Positions 17,643-27,386 of a DNA stretch of 64,000 bases are shown here, in pieces; within the stretch, counting starts at the first letter, position 1, and each line of letters opens with the position of its first letter. Source of the DNA: Acidobacteriota bacterium (lineage in GTDB: Bacteria > Acidobacteriota > Terriglobia > Terriglobales > Acidobacteriaceae); assembly GCA_003225495.1 (NCBI GenBank), contig QIAJ01000128.1, positions 47,328-111,327 on the forward strand, read 5' to 3'. The notes under the pieces were generated by a model. It had not been told where the DNA came from. It searched no databases and saw nothing but the letters and a program-made list of their open reading frames with translations. The translations under genes and the position numbers were made by a program.

Positions 17643-18011
17643 TCATCCATCTTCCCGATACTGAATAGCCTCCCAGAAGCCGATCCAGACGTTGAGCACG
17701 CCCAGACCCGTGCAGACCCCGCGGACGAAGCCGGTGGCAAAGATGGCGCGCAGCGTGGGATAGGGCAAAAGCAGATGGTTGTCGCCCCACTCCGGACGCC
17801 AGGGCAGGATCATCAGCATGACCCCGATGGTGGCGCACAGAAAGACGAACATCAGCACTCCCAACCGCAGCAGCCAGATGCGCACTGCTGACCGCGGTCC
17901 ACGGGAAGCGGCTCCCTGAACGGCCTGGGGCTCCGGTGGATGAGATCGCGGCTGAAGTTCCGGCAAGTCAGTGGAACTGCGTGCCAGGGGCAACTTGGGG
18001 TCGGAGATCAT
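17643..18011 (-). CDS. Small hypothetical membrane protein
   Basis: 122 residues: a Pro-rich, charged cytoplasmic N-terminus (1-42), one strong membrane segment (IWLLRLGVLMFVFLCATIGVMLMILPW, about 45-71) and a second hydrophobic helix (ATGFVRGVCTGLGVLNVWIGFWEAI). No family is recognised. It lies between the LOG gene and the large TPR gene on the same strand and could share their transcript. The start is the first ATG; a later one is not supported. Confidence 0.55.
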   Translation of the reverse strand: MISDPKLPLARSSTDLPELQPRSHPPEPQAVQGAASRGPRSAVRIWLLRLGVLMFVFLCATIGVMLMILPWRPEWGDNHLLLPYPTLRAIFATGFVRGVCTGLGVLNVWIGFWEAIQYREDG

Positions 18012-18082
18012 CGAATGCGTTCTGATGTGGGTGAGAGACCCGAGGGCATCCCCGAAGCAAGATTGCGCCCCACTGCTGCATT

Positions 18083-21000
18083 CTACGACTTCAGGGCCTG
18101 AATGCGCTCGCCAACGTCCCGATAATCGATGTTTCCGCCGTAGACGGCCGTGAAATGGCGTAAGGCGGCTGGTTTGTCCCGGGCCGCTTCGCAGGCGGAG
18201 CCGAGTTCGTAATGGATCGCGAGCCGGGCTTCTTGATCAAGTCCCGGTATGGTGAGCGCCTTTTCAAACCAGCGAATGGCAGCGTCCGGAACGCCTTTGT
18301 CGAGAAAGCACTGGGCGAGCCACGTGTAAGTCTGAACGATCTGAACGAACGAATGTCCACGCTCGATGGAGTTGCAGACCTTCTGCAGTTCCGCTATGGC
18401 TTCGTCGAGCAAGCCCATTTCGCGGAAGGCGACTCCGAGGTTGTAATGCGTCTCCGGATCTTCATCGGCAGTGGCTACGTCCTCTTCGAGTTCTTGCTTG
18501 AGTTCGCCGAACATTTCGGACAGATCCACGCTCTGTTGGGGATGCATCGCCTCGGCGCCAGCACCAAGCGGGCGGACGGCAGTCGGGGCGTAGCTAAGTG
18601 TGGCTGCGCTTCCGGCTGCGGCTGCGCTCGCCGAAGCTGCTGCCGCCGGCATTACCTGCGGAGCCAAAGGAACTGGTGCTTGCGCTACCGGTTGGCGCTC
18701 GGGCGCGCGCCGCGGCGCCGGTGCGACGGTTGTGGGCGGCTCAGGAGCAGCTTTGGGCTTCGACGGCGCCGTTTGGGGCCACGCGGGTATGGCTTGCGTC
18801 GGAGCGGGCGCTGGTGGAGCGGCTTCGACTTCGGGAAAAGAGTCACCCAGCGATTTTTCCAGGTCGGACACAAACGAAGACAGGTCGTCGGCCTCAACCA
18901 TCTCGGACGCGGCTTGAACCACTTCGGCGACTGGTTCCTGAGCGGGGACGGCATGGTCGTACCCTGACAGCTGTTCCACGGGCGTCTCAGGCTGGGCAGC
19001 AAGCTCCGATTCCACTTCAATTTCGAAATCCTGAGAATCGGATGGGGAAGTCCCGGCGATATCGGGTACAGGCTCCGCCTCGGCAGCCTTGCTTCCAGCA
19101 GCTTTGATCTGGAGATGGACCGCATCGATGATGCTGCGATCGTTGGTCAGAGATTTGAGGCGGGCGAAAGCAGCCTGCGCCTGGTCCCGCATGAAGTGCT
19201 CAAGGTAGAAGCGGATTTCTTCGACGACTTCTGCAATTTCTGAAGCGCGATCTTCGGCATTGAAAGCGCGAGCGGGCTCCTCGGCATGCGTCTCGGACGG
19301 GGGAGTCGCAACCGAAGATTCCGAATCAGCCCACTCGGAAGACAGGTCTTCGGCGGGTTGAAGTGCGTCGGGAACCACCTGCACGGAAAATTCTTCCTGC
19401 GGCGGCTCAATCTGTTCCGTAGTAAAACCGTACTCGGCGGCAGCCGGAGACGGTGCGGCTGGCCAAGGCGCGGTTGAAGCGGTGGCCGCCGCAACAGCAG
19501 CGGGTATCGCCTTTGCAGCTGCTGGAACTGCTTTTGGCGGAGGCGCAGCTGCGGCGCGCTCTTCGTACCGAACAGCCAATTCTCCGTAGCGCACTGCTTC
19601 GTCAGGGAATCCGGCGTCGTGATAAGCGGTCTCGAGAGTCCGGCAGCAGACTGCAGCTTCCGTGAAACGCAAATTGCGAGTGTGCAGCGCCGCCAGACGC
19701 TGGTTCAGTCGGACGTCGCTGGGCGCCTGTGGCAAAGCTCCCAACAGCGGTACGATGGCTTTGTCCGGCAAATTGTAGGAAAGGAACAGATCCGCATCCG
19801 TGATGGCTGAACGCACAGCGATGGCAATATCGTCTGGGTAAGACTGGTCCACAGGGGGCGCAGTCGCTTCCAATTCCTCGACGATCACGGCGCCCTCTTC
19901 GGCGGTAATGAGCCGGGTCGTGGGGGATGCTTCTTCCATGTGCGCCAGAACCTGCTGGTAATTCTGCATGTGCAGCGTGTTCTGAGGCTCGAGCGTGGCC
20001 AGCATCTTGTAGAGATCACGGGCTCGGGGGAAGTCTCCGGTCTTGACCGAGGCGTGGGCTAGAAGTTCGGTGACTTCGCCGACGTGCGTGCTTTCTCCCG
20101 CCTTGTTGAGAAGCTTGAGAAGACCATCCAGCGCGCCGACATCGTCGCGCACATGCGAGATCATCGTGTGCAGGCTGGAGAGCAACTTGGTGGAATCAGC
20201 GGCCAGCAGGCGATCGGCGTGCTGTACGTAAACTTCGAGAGCCAGTTGATACTGCCCCGCGTGCGAGCAACCTTCGGCCAGGAGGAACAAGCCTTCGGGG
20301 TCGTTGTGCACCGACAGCAGTTTGTCAGCGAGAGGCGCTGCCTGCTGCAGTTTGCCAGTCTGAAGATAAGCCTTGAGCAGATCGCGCAGACCTTCAGGAT
20401 GAGAATCGAGATCGGGCGCCTTCTCGAGGAACTGAATTGCTTTCTTGGGATCGTCGGCTTCGAGGGCCGCGCGTCCGCGGAGCAGCAGTACATAACTGTT
20501 TCCGGGATCGAGTACCAGCATGCGCTGGAGGATCTCCTCGGAGGTGGCGAGCGATCCTCGCGAGCGCGCGGATTCTGCGGCCGCGCTGAAAATTTCCCAG
20601 GCTTCGGTCTTCTTGCCCAGCTTGACGTAAACCTCGGCCAGCTTGACGCGCATCGCGACGTTTTCCGGGTCCATTTCCAGGACTTTCTGGAATAAACGAA
20701 TCGCCTGCTCGAAGTCGCCATTCTTCATGAAGTCTTCGGCGACCTGCAGATATTGCGCGCGCGCGTCGTTGAAGAGCCCTTGCTGGGTGTAAAGTTCGGC
20801 CAGTTTCAAAGATCCATCGACGCTTGGATGGATCTTGGTGATCTTCTTGTACATCGCGATGCCCTTGACCGTGAAACCTTGCGCGGCATAGGCATCGCCA
20901 ACACTCTTAAAACATTCAATGGCTTTGGCAGTATCGCCGAGACGGGCGTACAAGTCCCCCACCGTGTTGTTCACGGTAAGGTCTTTGGGATCGTTTTTAA

Positions 21001-21106
21001 GAATCTTCTCGTACTCGGAAATGGCGTTCTGAATCTTGCCCTGCTGGACAAACTTTTCCGCCGTACCGAGAAGCTTCTGTTTGTTGAAGCCGAAACCAAA
21101 CGCCAT
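18083..21106 (-). CDS. Large TPR-repeat protein
   Basis: 1007 residues. The N-terminal half (about 10-400) is an array of tetratricopeptide repeats (AEKFVQQGKIQNAISEYEKILKNDP-like units, then LKLAELYTQQGLFNDARAQ and AIRLFQKVLEMDPENVAMRVKLAEVYV). A Pro/Ala-rich low-complexity middle (about 540-890) follows, with more TPRs at the C-terminus (ETHYNLGVAFREMGLLDEAIAELQ). There is no signal peptide or membrane segment, so it is a cytoplasmic scaffold. Proteins of this build are common in Acidobacteriota and are sometimes found near pilus or gliding genes, none of which are visible here. A bulged hairpin (about 21180-21205) lies in the leader region. Function unknown. Confidence 0.85.
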   Translation of the reverse strand: MAFGFGFNKQKLLGTAEKFVQQGKIQNAISEYEKILKNDPKDLTVNNTVGDLYARLGDTAKAIECFKSVGDAYAAQGFTVKGIAMYKKITKIHPSVDGSLKLAELYTQQGLFNDARAQYLQVAEDFMKNGDFEQAIRLFQKVLEMDPENVAMRVKLAEVYVKLGKKTEAWEIFSAAAESARSRGSLATSEEILQRMLVLDPGNSYVLLLRGRAALEADDPKKAIQFLEKAPDLDSHPEGLRDLLKAYLQTGKLQQAAPLADKLLSVHNDPEGLFLLAEGCSHAGQYQLALEVYVQHADRLLAADSTKLLSSLHTMISHVRDDVGALDGLLKLLNKAGESTHVGEVTELLAHASVKTGDFPRARDLYKMLATLEPQNTLHMQNYQQVLAHMEEASPTTRLITAEEGAVIVEELEATAPPVDQSYPDDIAIAVRSAITDADLFLSYNLPDKAIVPLLGALPQAPSDVRLNQRLAALHTRNLRFTEAAVCCRTLETAYHDAGFPDEAVRYGELAVRYEERAAAAPPPKAVPAAAKAIPAAVAAATASTAPWPAAPSPAAAEYGFTTEQIEPPQEEFSVQVVPDALQPAEDLSSEWADSESSVATPPSETHAEEPARAFNAEDRASEIAEVVEEIRFYLEHFMRDQAQAAFARLKSLTNDRSIIDAVHLQIKAAGSKAAEAEPVPDIAGTSPSDSQDFEIEVESELAAQPETPVEQLSGYDHAVPAQEPVAEVVQAASEMVEADDLSSFVSDLEKSLGDSFPEVEAAPPAPAPTQAIPAWPQTAPSKPKAAPEPPTTVAPAPRRAPERQPVAQAPVPLAPQVMPAAAASASAAAAGSAATLSYAPTAVRPLGAGAEAMHPQQSVDLSEMFGELKQELEEDVATADEDPETHYNLGVAFREMGLLDEAIAELQKVCNSIERGHSFVQIVQTYTWLAQCFLDKGVPDAAIRWFEKALTIPGLDQEARLAIHYELGSACEAARDKPAALRHFTAVYGGNIDYRDVGERIQALKS

Positions 21107-21388
21107 ATAAGTGCGGACTCCAGCCTTGATTCCCGCTGAACGCCCACCAATCGTCGGAGCGTTGCTGAACGGGTCCCAACTTCACCGGGCATTCCCGGGT
21201 GAAACACCTGCCGCCGTCCCGAAACCTGGTCGCGACAAAGCTCATTGTAAGGCTGGGCCGGAAGAACCGTATGGTTACCAAGGATTACCAAAGGGGAGTG
21301 TACGAGTGGGGCGGAACGGGAATTGGGGTTCGAGAACCAGATTAAGGGGGAAAATTCGTCCAGGCACGATCAGAAACCCGAGGTCGAA

Positions 21389-21817
21389 CTATTCACGGCT
21401 TCTTGACTCCGCCCAGCGCCGTCGCACTCCCGCCAAGAACTTTTCCTTGTCCTCTCGCATTAGGCGGACCAGCGCTTGATTACCGGTCTCTTCATGGTCG
21501 GCGGCCCAGAGCACCATCTCGGTCATCACCGGAGCGAGAGCAATACCTTTTTCGGTAAGGAGGTAAATCCGCTTGCGGCCGTCGGTCGGGTCGGGTTCGG
21601 TGGTGATGACTCCGTAGGAGATCAGTTTTCGCAGACGATCGGCCAGGATATTCGTGGCGATTCTCTCGTATGAATCGAGGAATTCCTTGAAGGTGCGCGA
21701 TCCACGCAACATCATGTCGCGAATAATCAACAGTGACCAGCGATCTCCCAGCATCTCGATGGAAGCATTCAGCGGACAGCCGGACCGGCGCGCCGGTCCT
21801 GGCTTTTTTCTGGTCAC
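21389..21817 (-). CDS. HxlR-family transcriptional regulator
   Basis: 142 residues. The HxlR signature is clear: SGCPLNASIEMLGDRWSLLIIRDMMLRGSRTF near the N-terminus, with the conserved Cys before the first helix, then the winged helix (IATNILADRLRKLISYGVITT) and its wing (DPTDGRKRIYLLTEKG). Such regulators often sense reactive carbonyls or oxidants through that Cys. The gene is divergent from the DoxX-like gene at 22061, and a perfect 9-base inverted repeat lies 18 bases upstream of its start, so auto-repression and control of the DoxX/DinB genes are likely. Its N-terminus is basic (TRKKPGPARR). Confidence 0.92.
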   Translation of the reverse strand: MTRKKPGPARRSGCPLNASIEMLGDRWSLLIIRDMMLRGSRTFKEFLDSYERIATNILADRLRKLISYGVITTEPDPTDGRKRIYLLTEKGIALAPVMTEMVLWAADHEETGNQALVRLMREDKEKFLAGVRRRWAESRSRE

Positions 21818-21834
21818 ATTTTTATTCTAGCATA

Positions 21835-21868
21835 TCACTTGCATTTTGCAAGTGAAGTATTGCATACT
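21835..21868. promoter_or_regulatory. Palindromic operator candidate for HxlR
   Basis: TCACTTGCA (21835-21843) and TGCAAGTGA (21847-21855) form a perfect 9-base inverted repeat with a 3-base spacer, immediately followed by AGTAT-TGC-ATACT (21856-21868). The site is 18 bases before the regulator's start codon, in the divergent intergenic region, exactly where an HxlR dimer site is expected. Confidence 0.65.
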
Positions 21869-22060
21869 CTCCCGTGAAATTGAATTCTCTGGAAGGGCGA
21901 GGTTTTGAAAGGAAGTGTCGCGTACAGTGGATGTTTCGAAAAATTTGGCATCCATGTCGATACGGCTGTTGCTCATTCGTCGTGAAAGTAGAGCGGGGTA
22001 AGCCGGCAGTTCCGGCAGACGGGCTCGCTTCTCATTTATTGACATCCGGAGGAAACGCTC

Positions 22061-22468
22061 ATGCAAACAACGAACCATGGTGCTCCTGCTTCAACCAAGA
22101 AACTCTGGGCTGGACGTATTCTCAGCGGTCTCGCAATTCTATTCCTGTTGATGGACGGCATCATAAAATTGGTCAATCCGGCTCCGGTCGTCAAGGGAAT
22201 GATTCGCTTGGGATATCCTCTGAACCTGACGGCTACCATTGGAATCATTCTCCTCACGTGTGTGGTGATTCATGCGATTCCACAGACGTCGATACTGGGA
22301 GCGATCCTGCTGACTGGCTATCTTGGTGGCGCGGTCGCGAGCCAACTCCGTGTTGGCGAACCATTGTTCAGTAATGTGCTGTTCCCGATCTATATGGCCG
22401 CGTTCATCTGGGGAGGGCTGTATCTGCGGGATGACAGGTTACGCGCGCTCGTTTCGTTTCGAAGATAG
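22061..22468 (+). CDS. DoxX-like membrane protein
   Basis: 135 residues with four membrane helices: LWAGRILSGLAILFLLMDGIIKL, ATIGIILLTCVVIHAI, ILGAILLTGYLGGAVASQLRVG and FSNVLFPIYMAAFIWGGLYLRDDRLR. The order and the GYLGGAVASQLRVGEPL motif are those of the DoxX-like family (DUF6-type small redox-linked membrane proteins). GGAGG at 22051-22055 precedes the ATG by 5 bases. It is divergent from hxlR and followed 51 bases later by a DinB gene, a common HxlR-controlled arrangement. Confidence 0.85.
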   Translation: MQTTNHGAPASTKKLWAGRILSGLAILFLLMDGIIKLVNPAPVVKGMIRLGYPLNLTATIGIILLTCVVIHAIPQTSILGAILLTGYLGGAVASQLRVGEPLFSNVLFPIYMAAFIWGGLYLRDDRLRALVSFRR

Positions 22469-22519
22469 TCGTTTCACAAACTTAGCGGTCTATCACAAAT
22501 TCTTAATCGAGGAGAGTTC

Positions 22520-23122
22520 ATGAAGAAAGTTTTATCGCTGCTGTGCACGCTATTGTTGATGGGAGTCGCATCATTTGGTCAGACGCTGACGCAGGCGGAT
22601 CGGGATAAAGGCATAAAGTATCTCGAACAGACTCGCGACGCAATTGTTACGGCAACCACGGGACTGTCGGATGGCCAGATGAAGTTCAAGCCGGCTCCAG
22701 ACCGCTGGTCGGTGGCGGAGACGCTCGAACACATTGCCTTGGCTGAAGATTTCCTTTACCAGAATGTGACCGACAAAATCATGAAATCCCCCGCGGGAGC
22801 TGCCGACCGCGACACCGCAAAAGCGGATGCCATGGTTCTGGCAATGATTCCAGATCGCAGTCATAAAGCACAGGCGCCGCCTCCGCTGGTGCCGACCGGA
22901 CGCTGGAGTCCGTCTGAGACGCTTGCGCATTTCCAAAAGAGCCGGACTCAGACGATCGCGTTTCTGCAAACAACGCCTGACTTGCGGGAACACGTTGCGG
23001 AAAGTCCGCTCGGCCAGCCGTTGGATGCTTACGAATGGCTGCTATTCGTGGCTGCTCACAGCGATCGGCATACAAAACAAATCCTTGAAGTGAAGGCGGA
23101 TCCGAACTTTCCTAAGAAATAA
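22520..23122 (+). CDS. Secreted DinB-superfamily protein
   Basis: 200 residues: a signal peptide (MKKVLSLLCTLLLMGVASFGQ) and a DinB four-helix domain with ERWSVAETLEHIALAEDF-like PDRWSVAETLEHIALAEDF (metal His in the first helix pair) and HSDRHTKQILEVK near the C-terminus, supplying the last two His ligands. A second copy of the WSPSETLAHFQKSR motif lies midway. Export is unusual for DinB proteins but common in Acidobacteriota. AGGAGAG precedes the ATG. It is probably co-transcribed with the DoxX-like gene. Confidence 0.85.
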   Translation: MKKVLSLLCTLLLMGVASFGQTLTQADRDKGIKYLEQTRDAIVTATTGLSDGQMKFKPAPDRWSVAETLEHIALAEDFLYQNVTDKIMKSPAGAADRDTAKADAMVLAMIPDRSHKAQAPPPLVPTGRWSPSETLAHFQKSRTQTIAFLQTTPDLREHVAESPLGQPLDAYEWLLFVAAHSDRHTKQILEVKADPNFPKK

Positions 23123-23246
23123 GGGCGCATCTAGAAGGGGATGTCGAATTTGAAGTAGTCTGATCGTCTACACATAGGCGGCCCGGAGAAACGCCGAAAA
23201 CTCAACTCATAAACAGCTGATTAAAAGAAAATAAGGAGACTTAAAT

Positions 23247-23717
23247 ATGCAAACCGAAAAAGCACCGACGCACGAACAAGCAAAACTCCACCTGCAAATT
23301 TATGAAATGCGTCGTGAGGCGCGGCTGCGCCAAGGACGGGACTGGTACTTCAAAAACTACCATCCACAGAACATCGATGAAGCCATGCGCATTGCCGCGC
23401 CCGGCACCGAAGCTGGCGCCTTCGTGGGAATGGTACTCAGTTATTGGGAGCAAGCCTGCGCTTTACTCAACTATGGACTGCTGCACGAAGACCTCTTCTT
23501 TGAGACGAACGGGGAATTTTTCGGAGTCTGGGAACTCGCTAAGACTGTTGTGCCGCAAGCTCGGGATCGGTGGGCGTACAAAGGACACCTCGCCCACATG
23601 GAAAAGGCTGCGCAGCGCTATGAGACCTGGATAGAAGGCCGGTCACCGGGTCATATAGCCGCGATGCGCGGATTTATGAAACAGATGCTTGATCAGCAGG
23701 CTGCCAAGGCAGCCTGA
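23247..23717 (+). CDS. Hypothetical cytoplasmic protein (possible DUF4760-like)
   Basis: 156 residues, helical and charged, with no signal peptide. [23 protein letters not shown] and the spacing of Trp/Tyr residues resemble DUF4760 proteins, but this is a loose match. AAGGAGACT lies 8 bases before the ATG, supporting the start. It follows the DinB gene by 124 bases on the same strand and is followed by a structured, stem-rich stretch (23731-23784). Function unknown. Confidence 0.6.
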   Translation: MQTEKAPTHEQAKLHLQIYEMRREARLRQGRDWYFKNYHPQNIDEAMRIAAPGTEAGAFVGMVLSYWEQACALLNYGLLHEDLFFETNGEFFGVWELAKTVVPQARDRWAYKGHLAHMEKAAQRYETWIEGRSPGHIAAMRGFMKQMLDQQAAKAA

Positions 23718-23730
23718 TTGAGCTGACCCG

Positions 23731-23784
23731 GAGTGAGCCTGGATTCGGCCGCCGCGATAGCGGCTCCGATAAGCGGGCTCACTT
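23731..23784 (+). terminator. Two-tier stem-loop, possible terminator
   Basis: AGTGAGCC (23732-23739) pairs with GGCTCACT (23776-23783), and inside it GCCGC (23748-23752) pairs with GCGGC (23760-23764). The structure lies just after the stop of the gene ending at 23717 and 35 bases before the next start. A long T run is missing (only TTCTC), so termination is possible but not certain. Confidence 0.4.
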
Positions 23785-23818
23785 CTCAATTCTTTCAAAA
23801 TTCAACAGGAGATGCGGG

Positions 23819-24991
23819 ATGAGCAAAGTACGAGTACTCGTCGGGACGCGCAAGGGCGCATTCATTCTAGAGTCAGACGGCAAGCGTGAAAAATGGGAAA
23901 TCAGCGGGCCTCATTTTGCAGGCTGGGAGATGTATCACTTAAAGGGATCGCCAGCCGATCCGAATCGCATTTACGCCTCGCAGACCAGCGGATGGTTCGG
24001 GCAGATCGTTCAACGCTCCGACGATGGCGGAAAGAACTGGCACCAGCCCGGAACGCCCGCTGGAGAGTCCGCGGCGCCCGGCCCGCCGAAAGGTGAGAGC
24101 AACAAGTTCGCATATGACGATGCCGCTCGGCCGCTGACAACGCATCAGTGGTACGACGGCACGCAGCATCCCTGGGAGTTCAAACGGGTCTGGCACCTGG
24201 AACCGTCGCTGTCCGATCCGGAGACCGTCTATGCGGGCGTGGAAGACGCGGCGATTTTCCGGTCTACCGATGGCGGACAGAACTGGAAGGAACTGCCCGG
24301 GCTTCGCGGCCATGGCACCGGGCCGAAGTGGCAGCCCGGGGCGGGCGGTATGTGTCTGCACACCATTATTCTTGATCCGAGCAATCCACAGCGGATGTAT
24401 ATTGCAATTTCCGCAGCAGGCGCTTTCCGCACCGATGATGGTGGCAAGAACTGGAAACCGATCAACCGCGGCCTGAAGTCGCAGTACATTCCTGATCCGA
24501 ACGCGGAGGTAGGACACTGCGTTCATCACATCGCGATGAACCCGAAACGACCAGGGGTGCTGTTCATGCAGAAGCACTGGGACGTGATGCGAAGCGACGA
24601 TGCCGGCGATAACTGGAAAGAAGTCAGCGGAAACTTGCCGACCGACTTCGGATTTGTGATCGATGTGCATTCGCACGAGCCGGAGACGATTTATGTCGTC
24701 CCGATCAAGAGCGACTCGGAACACTACGTGCATGAGGGCAAGCTGCGCGTTTACCGCAGCCGTAGCGGCGGAAACGAATGGGAGGCGCTGACCAAAGGCC
24801 TTCCGCAGAAAGACTGCTACGTGAACGTTCTCCGCGACGCCATGGCGGTCGACACGCTCGACAAGTGCGGTGTGTATTTTGGCACCACCGGCGGGCAGGT
24901 GTACGCGTCGAATGATGCGGGCGATAGCTGGAATCCGATCGTGCGAGACTTGCCGGCAGTGCTCTCGGTTGAGGTGCAGACGCTGGCGTAA
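23819..24991 (+). CDS. BNR/Asp-box repeat protein (sialidase-like propeller)
   Basis: 390 residues without a signal peptide. Six Asp-box-like repeats mark a beta-propeller: [69 protein letters not shown] and [13 protein letters not shown]. Such proteins are annotated as glycosyl hydrolase or exo-sialidase-like, but no catalytic set of true sialidases (Arg triad, Tyr/Glu) is recognised, so enzyme activity is doubtful. AGGAGATGCGGG precedes the ATG. It heads a tightly packed co-directional group (22 bases to the GH13 gene). Confidence 0.8.
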   Translation: MSKVRVLVGTRKGAFILESDGKREKWEISGPHFAGWEMYHLKGSPADPNRIYASQTSGWFGQIVQRSDDGGKNWHQPGTPAGESAAPGPPKGESNKFAYDDAARPLTTHQWYDGTQHPWEFKRVWHLEPSLSDPETVYAGVEDAAIFRSTDGGQNWKELPGLRGHGTGPKWQPGAGGMCLHTIILDPSNPQRMYIAISAAGAFRTDDGGKNWKPINRGLKSQYIPDPNAEVGHCVHHIAMNPKRPGVLFMQKHWDVMRSDDAGDNWKEVSGNLPTDFGFVIDVHSHEPETIYVVPIKSDSEHYVHEGKLRVYRSRSGGNEWEALTKGLPQKDCYVNVLRDAMAVDTLDKCGVYFGTTGGQVYASNDAGDSWNPIVRDLPAVLSVEVQTLA

Positions 24992-25013
24992 GGGGACGGG
25001 TAGAAGAACATAG

Positions 25014-26714
25014 ATGCGTCGCCGGAAATTAATACTGCCTCTTTTCTTTATTGCCACTATGGCTTTGCCTTCCCGGAGCCAGCAAACGGCTGTCGATAAG
25101 GAAGGGCATCAATGGTGGCAGCACGCTGTCTTCTACGAGCTTTATCCGCGCAGCTTTGCGGATAGCAATAATGACGGGATCGGCGACATTCCAGGCGTCA
25201 CGTCCAAGCTTGAGTACCTGCGCTGGCTGGGAGTCGATGCGATCTGGATTGCGCCGATGTTTCCGTCGCCGCATGTCGATTGGGGTTACGACGTGTCGGA
25301 CTACTACAACGTCGATCCTGATTACGGCACGCTCCAGAACATGGATGAGTTGCTCGCGAAGGCGAAGCAGCAGGATATTCGCGTGCTGCTCGACTTCGTC
25401 CTAACCTACACGTCGGATCAGAACAAGTGGTTTCAGGAGGCGAAGTCGTCGCGTTCCAATCCAAAGCGGGACTGGTACATCTGGCGCGATGGGAAGGGGC
25501 CGGGACAGCCGCCGAATAATTGGACTTCGCTCTTCGGCGGGTCGGCATGGAAGTTCGATCCCGCCAGCGACCAGTGGTACTACCACTATTTCTATCCTCC
25601 CCAGCCCAATTTGAACTGGCGCAATCCCGAAGTTGAAAAAAATCTCTTCGATGTAACCCGCTGGTGGTACAAGCGCGGGGTGGCGGGATTTCGACTGGAT
25701 GCGGTTGATGTCATGTATGTCGATTCGCAGTTCCGCGATAACCCTGTGGTGGGGACGGACAAGAATGCATTCGGCGATCCCGTCGAACGCGAAATCTATG
25801 ACAAGAATCAGCCCGAACTGCATGGCGTGCTGCGGCGTCTGCGCAAGATAGCGGACGAAAATAACGCGGTCCTGATTGGCGAGACGTGGACGAGCGACAT
25901 TGACCAGCTCCGAAAATATTATGGAGAACATAACGACGAAGTGAACATGCCCATGGACTTCATGTTCACGACCATCAACAAACTTTCGCCGGCGGATTTC
26001 CGCAAACAAATCCAGTGGGTCGACGGCTCCGGCGGCTGGCCGGTATACGTGCTGAGCAACCACGACATCCGCCGAGTCTACGACCGCTATGGCGACGGTC
26101 AACACAATGACCAGATCGCAAAACTGATGGCCTCGCTTTACCTGACCCTTCGCGGCACACCGGTGATGTATTACGGCGAGGAAATTGGCATGGAGAATAA
26201 CGATCCCAAGCGCCCGGAAGATGTGAAGGACTCGATGGGCAAGGCAGGCTGGCCTAAAGAAAAAGGCCGCGATGGCGAGCGCACGCCGATGCAGTGGAAT
26301 GCGAAAGCCAATGCCGGATTCAGCGCTGTGGCTCCGTGGTTGCCGGTCGGAGCGCGTTACAAAAGCTATAACGTCGACATCCAGAAGAAGGATCCGAATT
26401 CGATTTTAAATTACTACCGGCTATTGCTCTCTCTTCGGCATACCAACGCGGCTCTTCTGGAGGGCAAATATATCGCGTTGAATGAAGACGACCCCAACGT
26501 GCTTGCTTATGCACGCATCTACCAGACAAAAACGGTGCTCGTCGTCCTGAACATGAGCGGCGTCTTACAGAAAGTGCGCCTCGACCTTGCGTCGAAAGAT
26601 ATTCACGCCCATCCCGCGAAGACGTTGCTGTCATCGTTCGCCGCCCCGAAACAGGTCGATGTCGACGAGATTTCGGTGGAACCATTCGGGGCGTGGGTAG
26701 GAGAAATTCAATAA
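25014..26714 (+). CDS. Secreted GH13 alpha-glucosidase/oligo-glucosidase with altered region I
   Basis: 566 residues: signal peptide (about 1-23), (beta/alpha)8 domain starting [25 protein letters not shown], and a C-terminal beta domain. The catalytic set is present: nucleophile Asp229 in GFRLDAVD, acid/base Glu290 in LIGETWTS and Asp351 in VLSNHDIRR, with [16 protein letters not shown] earlier. Region I, normally DxVxNHTS, reads DFVLTYTS (127-134), so the conserved Asn-His pair is Thr131-Tyr132. Since that His contacts the -1 sugar, activity or specificity may differ. The protein belongs to the oligo-1,6-glucosidase/trehalose-acting branch. The substrate is unknown. Confidence 0.9.
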   Translation: MRRRKLILPLFFIATMALPSRSQQTAVDKEGHQWWQHAVFYELYPRSFADSNNDGIGDIPGVTSKLEYLRWLGVDAIWIAPMFPSPHVDWGYDVSDYYNVDPDYGTLQNMDELLAKAKQQDIRVLLDFVLTYTSDQNKWFQEAKSSRSNPKRDWYIWRDGKGPGQPPNNWTSLFGGSAWKFDPASDQWYYHYFYPPQPNLNWRNPEVEKNLFDVTRWWYKRGVAGFRLDAVDVMYVDSQFRDNPVVGTDKNAFGDPVEREIYDKNQPELHGVLRRLRKIADENNAVLIGETWTSDIDQLRKYYGEHNDEVNMPMDFMFTTINKLSPADFRKQIQWVDGSGGWPVYVLSNHDIRRVYDRYGDGQHNDQIAKLMASLYLTLRGTPVMYYGEEIGMENNDPKRPEDVKDSMGKAGWPKEKGRDGERTPMQWNAKANAGFSAVAPWLPVGARYKSYNVDIQKKDPNSILNYYRLLLSLRHTNAALLEGKYIALNEDDPNVLAYARIYQTKTVLVVLNMSGVLQKVRLDLASKDIHAHPAKTLLSSFAAPKQVDVDEISVEPFGAWVGEIQ

Positions 26715-26715
26715 C

Positions 26716-27012
26716 ATGATCCGCGTCATACTGCCACAACATCTACGGACGCTGGCGCACGTTGGCAGCGAAGTGCAGATTGACGTCGAAGGCCAGCCCA
26801 CCCTTCGCTTGGTGCTGGATACTCTCGAAGCACGCTATCCAATGCTGCGCGGCACGATCCGCGATCACGGCACGCAACAGCGACGGCCATTTTTGCGGTT
26901 CTTTGCCTGCGAAGAGGACCTGTCTCATGAATCGCCGGACGCACCACTGCCGGAGGCTGTCGTGTCGGGGAAGGAACCGCTGGTCGTTCTAGGGGCGATT
27001 GCGGGCGGGTGA
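26716..27012 (+). CDS. MoaD/ThiS-like ubiquitin-fold protein
   Basis: 98 residues with the beta-grasp pattern of the MoaD/ThiS superfamily: an [13 protein letters not shown] first strand, [19 protein letters not shown] helix region, and a C-terminal VVLGAIAGG ending in Gly-Gly, the residue pair that is adenylated and thiocarboxylated in sulfur carriers. No molybdopterin or thiamine genes are adjacent; instead it starts one base after the GH13 stop, in a group headed by the BNR protein. Role unknown; sulfur transfer is possible. Confidence 0.7.
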   Translation: MIRVILPQHLRTLAHVGSEVQIDVEGQPTLRLVLDTLEARYPMLRGTIRDHGTQQRRPFLRFFACEEDLSHESPDAPLPEAVVSGKEPLVVLGAIAGG

Positions 27013-27055
27013 GCAGCCACGTTTCCAGCAGGAAACTGCGTGCTAACATTTGACT

Positions 27056-27286
27056 GTGTCCATCACCGATACAAGTTCCCGGGCGCACGCTGTCCAGTTC
27101 GAGGTTTTGCGGGGGATGCCGGGGGAAAAACGTCTGCTCATGGCACTTGAAATGAGCCTGTTTGCTCGCGAGCTGGCCAAGGAGGGAATTCGGCGAGATC
27201 ATCCAGAGTGGGCAGAAACACAGGTAGCGCGAGAACTCTTGAGGCTGGCATTCTTGCCGGAGCCACTGCCAGCGCAGCTGCTATGA
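27056..27286 (+). CDS. Short hypothetical protein
   Basis: 76 residues from a GTG at 27056 (a TTG at 27050 in the same frame is an alternative). It is helical and acidic/basic mixed, with EVLRGMPGEKRLLMALEMSLFARELAKEGIRR and PEWAETQVARELLRLAFLPEPLP, a pattern seen in short acidobacterial proteins of unknown role. It follows the MoaD-like gene by 43 bases. No Shine-Dalgarno lies at ideal distance, so the exact start is uncertain. Confidence 0.5.
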   Translation: MSITDTSSRAHAVQFEVLRGMPGEKRLLMALEMSLFARELAKEGIRRDHPEWAETQVARELLRLAFLPEPLPAQLL

Positions 27287-27386
27287 GTGTTCAAGCGTTG
27301 AGATTCAGATTCGCTCTAGATGGCTGCTTCCAGCAAAGTCATTCCCCGCTGTTGCAATTTCATTCTTTGATTCCGCAATAAGCACC

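Noticed and set aside
16692..17891. 399-codon plus-strand frame across the LOG gene and its upstream region
   Set aside because: Covers a strongly supported gene on the other strand and has no recognisable motif.
23939..25057. 372-codon minus-strand frame opposite the BNR-repeat gene
   Set aside because: Mirrors the Asp-box repeats (Arg/His-rich, no domain) and overlaps the start of the GH13 gene; typical antisense shadow in GC-rich DNA.
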